DNA of 64,000 nt from Apophysomyces variabilis (taxonomy: Eukaryota > Mucoromycota > Mucoromycetes > Mucorales > Mucoraceae), in NCBI GenBank assembly GCA_002749535.1, contig MZZL01000404.1:91981-155980 (forward strand). The letters run 5' to 3'. The translations under genes and the position numbers were made by a program. Position 1 is the first letter of the stretch. Each line of letters opens with the position of its first letter. The notes under the pieces are model-generated. The model ran no database searches. It was given only the letters and a program-made list of their open reading frames with translations, and was not told where the DNA came from. This document shows, one piece after another, positions 32,969 to 44,207 of this stretch.

Positions 32969-33343
32969 CTAGCACGTAAAGACGGTTGCTGTTCCCATCG
33001 CGGGAGGATGTGGAGGAAGGTATTGGACGGTGAGAACTGCCTGCTGTTCCTCACTATCAGATGTCGTGAAGAGGATCCTGCCTTGCGAATCACCATCGAT
33101 GAGCATGACGTTGTAGATACCCTCGAATGCGTCCAATGATTGTATAGTTAGTTGAGCTCGGAAAATGGTAGCGGGGCCGATAACCGGAGAATCCAACACT
33201 ATGTGGGCGCACTTTTGACCAGGAGAGACTCGCAAATTCATTGAAAATGGGTCTAATAATTCAAGTTCAGCATTGTATGTAGCGCCTGAGACCACCGAGA
33301 AAATGCAGGCAAAGACAGCAAATAGCAGGGAGAGGAACTTCAT
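32969..33343 (-). CDS. Small secreted protein, unknown function
   Basis: The 124-residue protein starts with MKFLSLLFAVFACIFSVVSG, a textbook signal peptide with likely cleavage near VSGA-TY. An in-frame ATG 57 nt upstream (33400) is unlikely to be used, because the TATA box at 33408-33415 would place transcription start downstream of it. The mature part of about 104 residues looks beta-rich (YNAELELLDPFSMNLRVSPG, YNVMLIDGDSQGRILFTTSD) and has two cysteines, one of which is the final residue. No family is recognised. It is intronless and sits among transposon remnants, a setting common for fast-evolving secreted proteins. Secretion is well supported; any role is not. Confidence 0.75.
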   Translation of the reverse strand: MKFLSLLFAVFACIFSVVSGATYNAELELLDPFSMNLRVSPGQKCAHIVLDSPVIGPATIFRAQLTIQSLDAFEGIYNVMLIDGDSQGRILFTTSDSEEQQAVLTVQYLPPHPPAMGTATVFTC

Positions 33344-33407
33344 GGCTTTTGTGAACTGATCGTAATTTGATGATAGCGAGGAGGATACGGTCTTGCGCAC
33401 AACTTCT

Positions 33408-33415
33408 TATTTATA
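33408..33415 (-). promoter_or_regulatory. TATA box of the small secreted protein gene
   Basis: The minus strand reads TATAAATA, 65 bp upstream of the chosen ATG at 33343, a normal distance for a fungal TATA-driven gene with a short leader. Confidence 0.55.
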
Positions 33416-33600
33416 CGCAACTGTAGGTGTAGTTCAGAAGACTTAATCGTTAATAAAAACGCCGTATCCTCTGCGCATATATCTGCAGGAGTCTAGCAGC
33501 TTTGCTTGGTCTTTGTTTACGTTGTACTACACGAACTACATGAAAGGAAGAGTCAATTTTCTGTTTTAGACAGTTATCAGGCATAAGAACCGTATTTAAG

Positions 33601-34350
33601 TTAGGTAGCATTTATCAAGGTTATTGCTTGCCCATCATCTAATGGAATGATACTTGCAGGTCTAGTTGATAAACAAAGATTCAATGCCATATGGAAGAGC
33701 TTAAGAACAGTCAAGTAAAGAGTGCGTAGAGGTCGGTTCAAAGGAGGCAACTGCATGTCGGCGTTTGCAGCATCAGCGCCCACATACAGACATGTATGTG
33801 CGATGGGGATGATCTGAATTAAGAATATCTTGGAGAAACGACATTGCAATTTCAGATTTTGTCATGTACGCGAATTATTACACGACCATGTCCTTCATAT
33901 ACGTGCTTTAAGGATATGATGTTCCCGCACAACTCCACATCTACATGTGCAGTGTACTTTGTACTGAGATAAGGATCGTATGGATCAATCTTAGGACTGT
34001 CGATAAATGCAGCATTACGATCATGGTGAGTTTGTGAGCCGCAAGGTCGATGCACCATAGACCGCAATATCATATGATGCGGCAATGTTGTTCTAGGCTG
34101 GATCCGGCATCTCTGCAGACAGAATAATATCACATTCTTCCACGGTAGTTGGCTTCTTGGCAGAATCCAGGATAAGCAAAATATGGGCATGAGAAGACCG
34201 CGTTCGTGAAACTCAAGGATATGGCCGGAGTCTATTACGTTACGAAGAACATACTCCTGGGAGAGATTGTGCATGGTAGACCCGAGTTTCTTGCCGAAAG
34301 GACATATGAAAATGTTTGGCTCGATCTTCTTCAGTTTCCTTAATGGATAG
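33601..34350 (-). pseudogene. Helitron Rep fragment, decayed
   Basis: The minus strand encodes EYVLRNVIDSGHILEFHERG, which matches the Helitron stretch around the EFQ-RG-PH motif. Then, in a shifted frame, come PHAHILLILDSAKKPT and ECDIILSAEMPDP, followed by PCGSQTHHDRNAAF and DPYLSTKYTAHVDVELCGN, then VYEGHGRVIIRV. This order is that of the Helitron Rep region between the N-terminal motif and the HUH-like segment, with an internal deletion of the KY.FKY part. Frame changes and missing pieces show it is non-functional. The part below 33850 is only loosely supported. It could be the same family as the relic at 2.4-4.5 kb, but the two cover non-overlapping parts. Confidence 0.75.
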
Positions 34351-34395
34351 ATGCTAGGTAATGTTCGTTTATTTCGGGTTACAAGTGAAAATGAT

Positions 34396-34600
34396 GGGAA
34401 TTACTACGCGCACTAAAAGTTGGTGACCTCGCGCACTAAAAGTTTGGGTCACTTTAGTAGCTTCCCTTTTCATACGGCGTCAACCAATCATCGCCGCAAG
34501 CTTCTCTAAGGCAATGCCAGCTTTTTAGTGCACGAGCTGGCCTTCACTCGCCATACATGACGCTTCACACTTTAGTGCGCGAGATGACTATACGCTTCAA
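34396..34600 (+). repeat. Left terminal inverted repeat of the MULE
   Basis: It is nearly identical to the complement of 38415-38619 over about 185 bp and then drifts into a field of repeated CGCGCACTAAAAG-like units. Confidence 0.9.
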
Positions 34601-34976
34601 GTCAGCTTTTAGTGGGCGAGAGAAATAATATGCTTCATATGAATTTTTAGCGTGCAGGGTGCATAATCCATTATATATGTTTTTAGTGCGTGAGATCAAC
34701 AGTATATCTCGTGGCAATGTTTAGTATACAGTATAAGTAACTTTGAATAAGGTGAAAAGTTTTATTCTACATAGTGGACAATGCACTTTTTCTAAAGTTT
34801 ATCACGCAGCCTACTATTAGCTGTATTAAACACTAAAACTTTTTATTGCGTCAAGTGACTGATGATTACGGTTCCTGAAAAAATTTGCATAAATAGATGG
34901 CAAAAAGATAACCTTTGAATTACTGCTTTTTCCTCATTTAATAGCATCCTACTCTAAACAAGCTCTATTTGAACTC

Positions 34977-37900
34977 ATGGATAAGATCATCAACCAGAAG
35001 TATCCCACCCGCGCTGATCTTTATAGCGCAATCCGTGATCAGGCAATCAATGTAGATGGATTCGACATCACCATCAAAAGAAGCGGAACCATTAAGGGCA
35101 GTGGCACCCAGTTCTGCTACTTTCAGTGCATCCATGGCGGTCAACATAGGGGCCATCGGGCCAAGTCTGGAAAAGCTACAGATGATAATGTTGAACCTAC
35201 TGAGAAGGACGCAGCTGTAGTTGAAGAGGATATGCCAAGCAACCGATACGTTTGCATTAATGGAGTAACAAAACGTAAACCAAGGCGTACTACAAAGAAA
35301 ATTGGTTGCTCCTGGGTCATTTATGCCTCGTATACTAATAAAGAAGGTGCTTGGACCGTTAAGCGTGAGAGATCCAAGATCGACTCTCACACTCACGAGC
35401 TGTCAAGAGAAAAGATCCTCTATCATAATGCCCGTAAACTTGATGGAGAGACACAGGTCAAGGTCGCTGAACTCACGGAAGCAGGTGTCAGGCCATCCCA
35501 GATTGTTCGCGTCAGCAAAGACCTTGATGAAAAGCCAATTATGGTGGCTAAAGACATCTACAACTTCAAGCAAAAATTTTCCCAGTACAATTCGCAGAAC
35601 CAAGTTCGAGAAGTGTATGACTTTCTTTGTGCCCACGGTTACTTTGTCCGGGAATTTCGTGATGAGAATACCATTAAATCCTTGTTCATAACTCATCCTG
35701 GGGCTGTGGAACGTGCTCGTCGCTTCCGTGAAGTTGTGATAATTGATGCTACATACAAGACGAACATCAACAAAATGCCGCTCGTTAATATCTTTGGTAT
35801 CGACAATCTGATGTCAGAATACGGTAAATCTGTTCCTCGTGGATTTTTCGTCGCATCCGTGCTCGTTTCTGATGAGAAACTACTCTCATATAAATGGATT
35901 TTGGAGAATTTAAAGACGGAAGTGTTTGGCGTGGATGTGTCCCCCGGTCTCTTCGTAACTGATGATGACAAAGCACTTGGCAGCGTGTTATCTGCCGTAT
36001 TCCCTGATGTGCCTCATTTGCTGTGTGCTTGGCATATAATGAATAACTTCAAGACACATGCGGCAGGGTGCTTTTAGCCAGAAACAGAAGAGCATGAAGA
36101 TTTTTTCAAAGGTGCTGTTGCAGGCAAATCTGGTCCCGTAATGAGATAAAATTTACTGATGCAGAAGCAAAATACCGAAACATGGCAAAAGAGACCGATA
36201 AGTCAGAAGAGCTTCACAGCTACCTTGACGGGTATTTATTACGTTATGCTTCTTTTAGTTATACTTATATTGCTTGTATTTTTTTAGGCTACTTTCATAT
36301 AAAGAGAAATGGTGTGGTCCATGGGCAAAAAAACACGTTCATTTGGGCGCTCGCACGACTCAGTGGATCGAAGGTGCTCATTGGAGTATCAAGCAGATAC
36401 TTCAGACACCAGGACGTATAATAAAGCTGATCAAGGCCATGCATAGTTGGTTGACCAAAAATGTAAGCGCATTATACAACACAGTTCCATGTTGATATTG
36501 ATACTTTTAATCATAATAGGATATCAGTAGTCAATTTGAATACAACAAGGAATCATTGACGCGTCTGGTGATCAATGACAATCAGGCTACTGATCAATTG
36601 ATGATCAATGCCTTGAGCAAGATGCATGAGGCTAAAGTATGCCATTACGCCATGACCCGCATCAAAAAAGAGCTCTACCGAGCATGGGATATGGAAGATA
36701 GCGAAAAAACTGAGCAATGCCAATGTGCTACCAAAATCAACTATGGCTTGCCATGCCGCCATATACTTTCAAATGACAAAACAGAAGTCTTAAGCCCATC
36801 AATTGTTGGTAGACGGTGGTTACTTCAAATCACAGATGGTCAGTATTTCCATATCAATTATTTTCTATGACCGTTTGAAGTAGAATTGCATGCAGTAGAT
36901 GCTAACGACAGTTTTTAGAGGATTATGTCACTCTTCCTACCGCTAAAAGCTATGAGTCGCATGTGGACGTTGAATTGTCGAAGGCTATAAATGCGTTGAT
37001 TGATGGATATAGAAACTGCGAAACTACACAACAACGTGTCGATCTGGTGCGGGAAATTACCACTGTTGCAGAAAACTTTTCCCCCGTGGCAATTGATGAT
37101 ATAAGCTTTCCGACCGATATAAAAACCAGAAATCGGCCAAAGCAAACTAAAAGTTCACGTTTGCCGTCAGCATTTGAACTTGCAGAAGAAAAAGAAAAGG
37201 CGAAAGAACTACAGAAGAAACGAGAAGAATGCAACAAGGCTAAAGAATCTGTTGAGGTAGTCTTGGATGACAAAAAGAAGCGGTCGAAGATGGAAGAGTA
37301 CGAGGTAGAGATGCTCTGCCCAGCCAAGAAACAGAGATATGGGGATGCTACTGTGAAGTATGTAAAAAAGTGCTACAGACTATATATTTGTAATCCAATT
37401 TCTTACTAAACCCCGTATATAGCAACGTACACCCAGACATCCCTGCACATGTAGTAGTCAAGTCGGTTGCTATAGTGGGTGATGGTTGTGGCTTCCGGTC
37501 TTTGGCTTATCAGCTTTATGGAAATGAAGATCAGTACTTAACCGTCAAACGAGCGATGCTTAGCCACCTTTCTTCCCATTCAGAGCTGTATAAAAAGCAC
37601 GTGTGCTTTAACTCTGATGAGTTGTATAGCTCAATGAGAAAAAGGATGGAATATGGAACTACATCAGAGACGGAGCAACATGCTATGTCACCATGTCCAC
37701 TTACCTACTGGCTTGATGGCGGAACGGATTTACAGCTCGCTGCTGACACCTTTGCCACTCCTGTTGCCTTTTATTCCTCCCGGGGGGTAGTAGAGCATAG
37801 CTCGATGCTATATCTGCCGTTTAGGCAGCCGTTAAAAGAAAACCCGCAACCAAGACCATTAATCATGCATTATCGCAACAATATTCACTGGGATACCATT

Positions 37901-38065
37901 ATGGTCAAACCCAGTATAAAGATCGAATGGCCTCCCGTGATGTCGGGACACGCAAAGGTGTGGCAAGATCTGCAACTCCCTATGGCCTCTTACAAAACCA
38001 TATGGAGATATCTGCACATAAAAAAACAAGCTGTCAAAATTGAATATCATCCTGATATATTGTAG
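34977..38065 (+). pseudogene. MULE transposase fused to an OTU-like cysteine protease; one stop, one frameshift
   Basis: Exons are 34977-36231, 36288-36462, 36520-36838, 36919-37357 and 37423-38065, about 943 residues once the breaks are ignored. Residues 10-150 form a FAR1/WRKY-GCM1-type DNA-binding region (YFQCIHGG, KKIGCSWVIYASYT, SHTHEL). The DDE core has VVIIDATYKTNINKMPLVNI, FVTDDDKAL, LLCAWHIMNNF and TTQWIEGAHWSIK, supplying D, D and E. A SWIM zinc finger follows, EQCQCATKINYGLPCRH. After a coiled-coil basic linker (about 37170-37340) the last exon has VGDGCGFRSLAYQLYG, WLDGGTDLQLAADTFATPVA and NNIHWDTIMV, the Cys and His regions of an OTU protease. Breaks are TAG at 36075-36077 and a frame change near 36140. 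The linked protease could act on ubiquitin-like tags or the transposase itself; this is inference. Confidence 0.9.
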
Positions 38066-38414
38066 TTCGCTAGCACTTTTTCTCTTTTATTATATTCAAT
38101 TTTTTATTTCTATGTCATCTTTTTACCATTATTAGCTGGTTAGATTTTTTGTAATTGACATATTTAGATGATCAAAATTCCAAGTAGTTCCGTTTTTTCC
38201 TCCTTGAAGCTTTTGTAACAATGTTTAATTCATTGTTGCTCTAATTCAACTCGTGTCAAATAACGTTAAAACTTTCCTTAATAATATAAATGAGCTTTCT
38301 TTATAAGTTAGCTAGACTATCCCGCGCACTAAAAGTTAACATGAAGTGTATGGTCATCTTGTGCACTAAAAGTTAACGTGAAGTATACGGTCATCTCGCG
38401 CACTAAAAGCTGAC

Positions 38415-38619
38415 ACGAAGTATATGGCCATCTCGCGCACTAAAGTGTGACGCGTCATGTATGGCGAGTGAAGGCCAGCTCGCGCACTAAAAAGCTGGCA
38501 TTGCCTTAGAGAAGCCTGCGGCGATGATTGGTTGACGCCGTATGAAAAGGGAAGCTACTAAAGTGACCCAAACTTTTAGTGCGCGAGGTCACCAACTTTT
38601 AGTGCGCGTAGTAATTCCC
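38415..38619 (-). repeat. Right terminal inverted repeat of the MULE
   Basis: It is the complement of the left end, with further CGCGCACTAAAAG-like units extending inward to about 38320. Confidence 0.9.
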
Positions 38620-38628
38620 GTAAATGAT

Positions 38629-40219
38629 AGATAGGTCGGGTTGTCCCAGGTACATGCTTGGCTACTTCTCCCACCAATGCACATGCAGTGATCACTTAAG
38701 ATCAACAGCTGCAAACTGCAACCGATGTTAATGTATATCCTTATACAATGGGTACTAGCAGAAGAAAGTAAATGTATACACGTAAATCTCAACTTATGTT
38801 AAAATGTACGAGGTCAAGAGCAACTGAAACATAACAGCGCTAATTGTCATCAAACGATACGATGCCATTTATTTAATTGTTATGGTAAGTATTTATGCTT
38901 TGTATAGCCCTTCTATCTCGGGGGCATCTGTTGGGACACTAACTGCGCTTCATTCCCCAGCTTCTTTATTAATATTCTTACTGGGTATGTATCTCAAGCG
39001 GCGGCGTCTAATATACTATAATGACACAAGTGATTTGGGGGAAGAGTGCCAGAGGGAAGTGACCGGTGAAATTTCCTTATAGAAGAAGCCATACCAAAAT
39101 TTTGTACAAATGGGCGACGCTTTATAGCGGGAGCTTCCCGTCAGAACAGTCCAGAAGCATGCTAATACTTCGGATAAGATTGCATATGCCACGAGGAGGC
39201 GACTCTACGGATAAGTCTAAGCTTTTGTAGCCTTCAAGGCTCGTTCTCTCAATTCTTACTTGGAGATATTCCCACCAAGCTCCTACATTAGAACTGCTAA
39301 TTGAGGTGGAAGTCCTGCAGACAATGCCAACGGCGCCCTGCTCTATAGTCCTGTAATATAATATACAATTTTGACCTGAAGTGGAAGTCCTGTACTTCAG
39401 GCGGAGTTGCATTCAGGTACACGTCACGGTTATGGCACTCATCTGCTTATGCACATTCATACGTAAGTTTCGTGTTTTAAGTTTACAAGAACAGCCCCAA
39501 CAGGAATGAATGCAAAAGCTTAAACTCTGCCTTCTTGATCAATCCTTCTTCTCTGTTTCTTTACCTTGGAAATCAGCAAGATGGCAAACCACGTTTATAA
39601 TCCATGCGAAGTAACCTTTGACACTTTGGATAACTTGGGATCTCAATATAACAGAAACGATCAGTGGTCTTTTGGCAGGCGCAGTTGTACTGGACGTACA
39701 AACTGGAAGGACCATCGTAGCCAATTGAATCGAAGTTTATGGGATGCGGCTTACAGGAATTACTACGGACATTCCAACGGGACACTCCAGTTTTCCCAAA
39801 TCAGAGCGCTCTTCAAAATTAAAGAAGACGATAATTACTATAAGCAGATGCAGAAATAGCGGAGAGTCGTAGACTGGAGTGTCCTGAAGTGGAGTGTCCC
39901 GTTGGAGTGTCGTAGTACACCGTGGACACACACCGGGAAAGCTTAGTGTCAAGAAAGGGATTTATTTTCCTACATCTCTATCACTTGAGTCGCCAAAATA
40001 TCCCAACATTTGGACCACAAGTATCAGTGATACAGATGGAACCAAACTTCTCATCGGGAGAAAGACATCCAACGCATTGATTACATCTAGCTTACACTTG
40101 GATGTTAAAACAGACCCAGAAGTTGGTCCAACTAGGAGCAAATTTTATTTATATTCATATCAGTCATTTTAATACCGAGATTTTTTTTATCAAGAAATCG
40201 ATATGGAAGGCAACCAAAA
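38629..40219. other. Accessory DNA with short unassigned frames and an inverted repeat
   Basis: A 98-codon frame at 39566-39859 (MANHVYNPCEVTFDTLDNLG...) is open but unrecognised. A 16-bp perfect inverted repeat (ccaacgggacactcca, near 39775-39790, and its complement near 39893-39908) brackets its end, and ggagtgtc recurs three times between 39873 and 39915. No known element family could be named. Confidence 0.4.
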
Positions 40220-40770
40220 AACCTGCGTACAAGCCAAACGTCACAGGTACTGCCAACTATGACCTCCTTTACCAGCTGCGAGAGGTGCACACCCGCTTTG
40301 ACCAGAAGTCCACATGTTTTCAATGTCGAGCGTCGAATGAACCGACAGATGACATAACCACGAGACCGTACTCTTGCCGATTGGGATAGCGTTAAAGACG
40401 ATGCCAACTAGCGAATAGGCTCCAAATTCATCCAAACCGTCGCGTCAAATATCATAACTGGCAAGCAGGTGTTAGACAAGGCTGATGTGGTGTCTTTGGC
40501 CTCCCAACTGAAGAAGAAAGGAGAAATGTGCAAGCAGCTGAATTAAATCATTGAGCTGTTTGGGGCGGACCCTTCCGAGAGTGAATCATCGATATCAAAA
40601 ATTTGAAGGTTGTTTTGCAAAACGTGCTAGCTATTCTTATGCCAGAAATCTGCGAGGCAAATGATGTGGTAGTGGCAGCAATTGCTGCCAGGGTTCGTTC
40701 AGCTTTGCTACAGTCTGTCTCATCTTTAGCAACACTTGCATTTACTCTCGAGTTTTCTCCTTTTTCCTGA
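40220..40770 (+). pseudogene. Frame-shifted coding remnant, unknown protein
   Basis: Adjoining frames read as one protein only if at least three frame changes or stops are bridged: GTANYDLLYQLREVHTRFDQ, then DSVKDDAN, GSKFIQTVASNIITGKQVLD, DVVSLASQLKKKGEMCKQL, LFGADPSESESSISK and finally EICEANDVVVAAIAARVRSA. The composition is that of a helical cytoplasmic or nuclear protein. I do not recognise the family. Its position among transposons suggests a dead element gene. Confidence 0.4.
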
Positions 40771-41234
40771 GAAAACACAATGATATTTATCTCAAAATAG
40801 TAAAAAAGTAAAAAAAAAAAAAAGCATTATTGAGCTATCTTTAAAATGAAAATGGGAAGTTTGGCAGAAGATAGGCTCTAGGTCCGGGGGGAAACAGAAG
40901 CTTGTGGGATAAATCACGCCCATGGCGAAACGAACGAACAAGAAGAATAGTACACGATTGGTTGTGAAAAAGGAGGTGGGTGAAATAGACTTCAGCACAA
41001 TAAGGAAAGGGAACAAGGGTAGAGTAGGTATATGCAACTAGAGCGGATAGCGGTGTGCCCAGTTGCAAACACATTTGTGCTTTGACGCTGAACTAACTTG
41101 CCCAACGTGGCATTCCTCTGTAATAAATGGAAAGCTATTGACAAATGAGTTATGATAAATTTCTTTTATTTAGTTATTTTCTTTATGCATTAAACATTAG
41201 AATAGAGAAAGAGAAAAAGAGATTGGTCTCATTT
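40771..41234. other. Intergenic, 3' side of the Slm1-like gene
   Basis: AT-rich DNA with A-runs at 40800-40822. No gene is supported. It includes the 3' UTR of the minus-strand gene. Confidence 0.5.
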
Positions 41235-44207
41235 TTAGGTATAAAGAGGAGGATTTTCTTCCACCATTTCAGTGGCGGCTAGATTGAGTTCTGCTTCATA
41301 AGTAGGCCGCCTTCGTTGGGAATGTTTTTCGGAAACAGGTGTAGATGGAGCAAGAGGTACTGAAGAGGATGACAAAGCAGGAGGGGAAGAAGAGAGAGGA
41401 TGATGATAAGAGACATCGGAAGTTTCAAGACCTGGCAAGGCCATCGCCTGGATCGGACCAGCCGAAGAAGAATGGTCTGACGAAGAAGCAGAGGATCGGC
41501 GAGAAATCGTAGGTGAGGAAGCGGATGAGAAATAGACGGACGATTCAGCATCATCAAACGTCGTTGTAGCCATACTGGTGGAGGAAATACGTCGCTCATC
41601 CAAAGGAAGAGGCTCACTTACAAATTTGGCTGTGATCACACTGGTGGTACTGGCCGTGTCATCATCATCCTCATCGTCATCCAAATGCGCAAGAAGAGGT
41701 AGCCTGTTACTGCTGTTTACTTCTGCTTCTTCTTGTCGTTCCTTTTCATTCGAGATATTTTCGGATAGATGTGCTGTGAATGGAACAGAATGGTGCTCGG
41801 TTTCAAGCGTAGTACTAGAAACCATACTATTCATCATTGCTGTTGCTGTTGCTGCTGTTGCTGCTCTTGGTGTGGAAGGTGGGGCAGCTTCTACTGTACC
41901 ATCACTACTGCTATGGGCAACGGAAGAAGAGGCCCTCCTTCTTGGGACAATTGCCCTCTCCTCGTTTTCCCGTTCATCATCTTCCATACTGGAAGTAGAA
42001 TCCAAACTAGGGTTTCTCAAGGCGGATGTCACAGGCTGGGTCAATTGGGTCGCCGGTCGACTGGCCACATCGACTAAAAGTCGGCACCAAGTAAGCAACT
42101 CGTCACGGGATTGTGCGCGGAAAACGTAGATCTTGTCCCGTTTGAAAGCAGCGGTGGCCGATCGCCGGATCTCAAAGGTATAGGCCGTAGCAAGATCATT
42201 CTCCTCCGGTCCATGAGCTGCTAAATGACTGATATCCATCGAAGGAACGATCACGGTATTGGGAATATAAATGGAACGTTCAGGCGACACTTTATCATCC
42301 AATCTGAATTGATGAAGATAACCACCTAACATAGACAAGAGCGGAAATAAAACAAAAAAGGTGAGCCACATAGCTCGTCTAGAGGCATTCTCTGGGACTT
42401 ACTTTGAGTAAGGGCAAAGATACGTTGACTAAACTGTTTGCGTACACCACCTATTTGCCGTTCCAATGGCCCTTTATACAGTGTCATGACGTAAGGATTC
42501 ATCTTGTTGGGATAATTAATCTTGAGATAATCCTTGATAGGGTTTTTTTCATTGACCAGTTCCTTTTTCTGATGTTCAACAAACTGAGCCCATTCATGAT
42601 CAGGCACAATTTGATCCATGAGCAATTTAAATGGCGCCGTTTCCGCATCCGCCGAACCATCCCATGCACCGGGAGCTAACCGTTCATAACAGAATTGAAT
42701 CGCCGGCTTGACAGTGTCCAACAAACGTTGTTCAAAAGCAGCCGTTTCTTGCTGGATAGGAACCATCAATAAGCGCAATCGATTCTCCTCATCCACCTCA
42801 CGTTTGAGTTGCCGCAGGACATCTGAAAACAGATCATTCAGCTTCCCTACATAGAATGACAGAAAAAAAAACAAGCAAAAACTTACATAGATTGGCTATC
42901 CATGGATCCTGTCCTCCTCCCCCGCCTGATCCTCCCTCTTTGATGGCCTTACAACATTTATTTAATTGGGCCATCGTTTTTCGCGTAGTTTCTGCTCGAC
43001 GTAAAAGTTCATCCATCGCTAAAGAAGGATCTGTCTTGAGTTCCCGGATACGTTCCTTGCATTCTTTTCGTAATTTGAGTAGACCCGGAAGGTAAGTATG
43101 TTGCAGGGTATTGCCAAAGGCTTGTTGATCTGCCGCCAATTGCATGGTCAACACCTGCAGGCCGGCCTGCACCGTGGCCGAGGCATTGGTGGCGTCCAAT
43201 CCTCCTGCTCCTCCTCCTATACCTGAGCTAGTCTCTGTCGCTGTTGGTATTGGCCCCGTAAGTTGAGGTAATCCGCGTTGATAGTAACATCGACTACTCT
43301 GGAGACTGATCTTACTCATTTCATCCAGCCAGCTGGTGACCGCTTTGAGTAATTGTAACCAGTGTTCCAAACGATGAATAATGACTTCGGCTCGATTTAA
43401 ACTGAACAACGACACCTTGGAAGGACTGGCTTTTGGCAAGAGCGAAGTCGTCGTCGTCGTGGTCGCATTATTCGAAGAAGAAGCATTGCTACCCAGTCGT
43501 GGACGTGAAGTCGAGGCCGAGGAGGGAGAAGGGGAGGATATGGATGTCGATGTTGTTATTGCTGTAGAAGGATTGGCCTCGTTCTTTGCAGAGGACAAGG
43601 AGGAGGCTGCTGCCATGGGTACATTGATACTGCTGCTGTTGGTGGTTGATCTGGGCCAATCCACAAGACTAAATTGACGAGGTCTTTGAACGACGGGCGG
43701 TGTTGCCGATTTGACAGAGGAAATGGCTACGGAGGTGGCGGCCAGCGAAGGTCGTCGACTCCCAGTGGGAGTGGTAGGACTGCTAGGGAACGCACGGATG
43801 GTTTCCAAGGTGGCTGTGCTACTTGCATGTTGTTGTTGTTGGAGACCAAGTGGTCTGAGGGTCATCATTTTTGTAGGTTTGCGAGTGGACACATGAAAGT
43901 CATTTTCGGAGAGGGACTCGATCCATTCTGGTTGTGCTTTTTGTTCAAAATGTTCCGTGAATCGACTTTTCTGGCGTATCTTCTCTAATGGCAAGGAAAG
44001 TGGTTCATCGGTCATGGTGCTTGTGATCGGTGTTGTTATAGAGGAGGTAGAGGGTGGTGGAAGCACGCTAGCTGGTATTTCTGATGAAGAGGTGGAAGAC
44101 GAGGATGGAAAAAGATCGGCACTGCTTGGCGGTGTTTGGGATACGGATGGATTTCGTAATTTGCTTTTATCGGGTCGTGGAGGTGGAGAAGCGATTGTAG
44201 TAGCCAT
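41235..44207 (-). CDS. Slm1/Ask10-like F-BAR plus PH-domain protein
   Basis: Slm1/Slm2 and Ask10/Rgc1 proteins bind PI(4,5)P2 at the plasma membrane and connect TORC2, stress and eisosome signalling. The model is complement(join(41235..42325, 42403..42846, 42887..44207)), 951 residues with all phases closing. Residues 1-280 are Ser/Thr/Pro-rich and disordered. The helical BAR-like region starts RAEVIIHRLEHWLQLLKAVT and continues through LRQLKREVDEENRLRLLMVP to KNPIKDYLKINYPNKMNPYV. The PH domain follows: SGYLHQFRLDDK, ERSIYIPNTVIVPS, YTFEIRR, DKIYVFRAQSRDELLTWCRL, with the expected final Trp helix. The C-terminal 270 residues are disordered with an acidic patch (DDDEDDDD). The family call rests on this domain order. 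The gene shares a 940-bp divergent promoter with the acyltransferase. Confidence 0.87.

Larger units (their letters stand above)
34396..38619 (+). mobile_element. Mutator-like DNA transposon (MULE) with transposase-OTU gene, 4,224 bp
   Basis: Long terminal inverted repeats (about 205 bp, 34396-34600 and 38415-38619) begin gggaattactacgcgcac and end gtgcgcgtagtaattccc. They are flanked by 9-bp duplications with one mismatch: gaaaatgat (34387-34395) and gtaaatgat (38620-38628). A 9-bp target duplication and long TIRs are hallmarks of the Mutator superfamily. Both ends carry many copies of the motif CGCGCACTAAAAG in tandem, reaching inward beyond the TIRs. One gene fills the interior (34977-38065). 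It carries one stop and one frameshift, so this copy is probably recently disabled. Confidence 0.94.

Noticed and set aside
33343..33400. Upstream ATG (MRKTVSSSL...) for the small secreted protein
   Set aside because: It would bury the signal peptide behind 19 residues and lies too close to the TATA box to be in the transcript.
41578..42129. Plus-strand frame of 183 codons over the Slm1-like gene
   Set aside because: It is the complement of a Ser-rich coding segment and has no features of its own.
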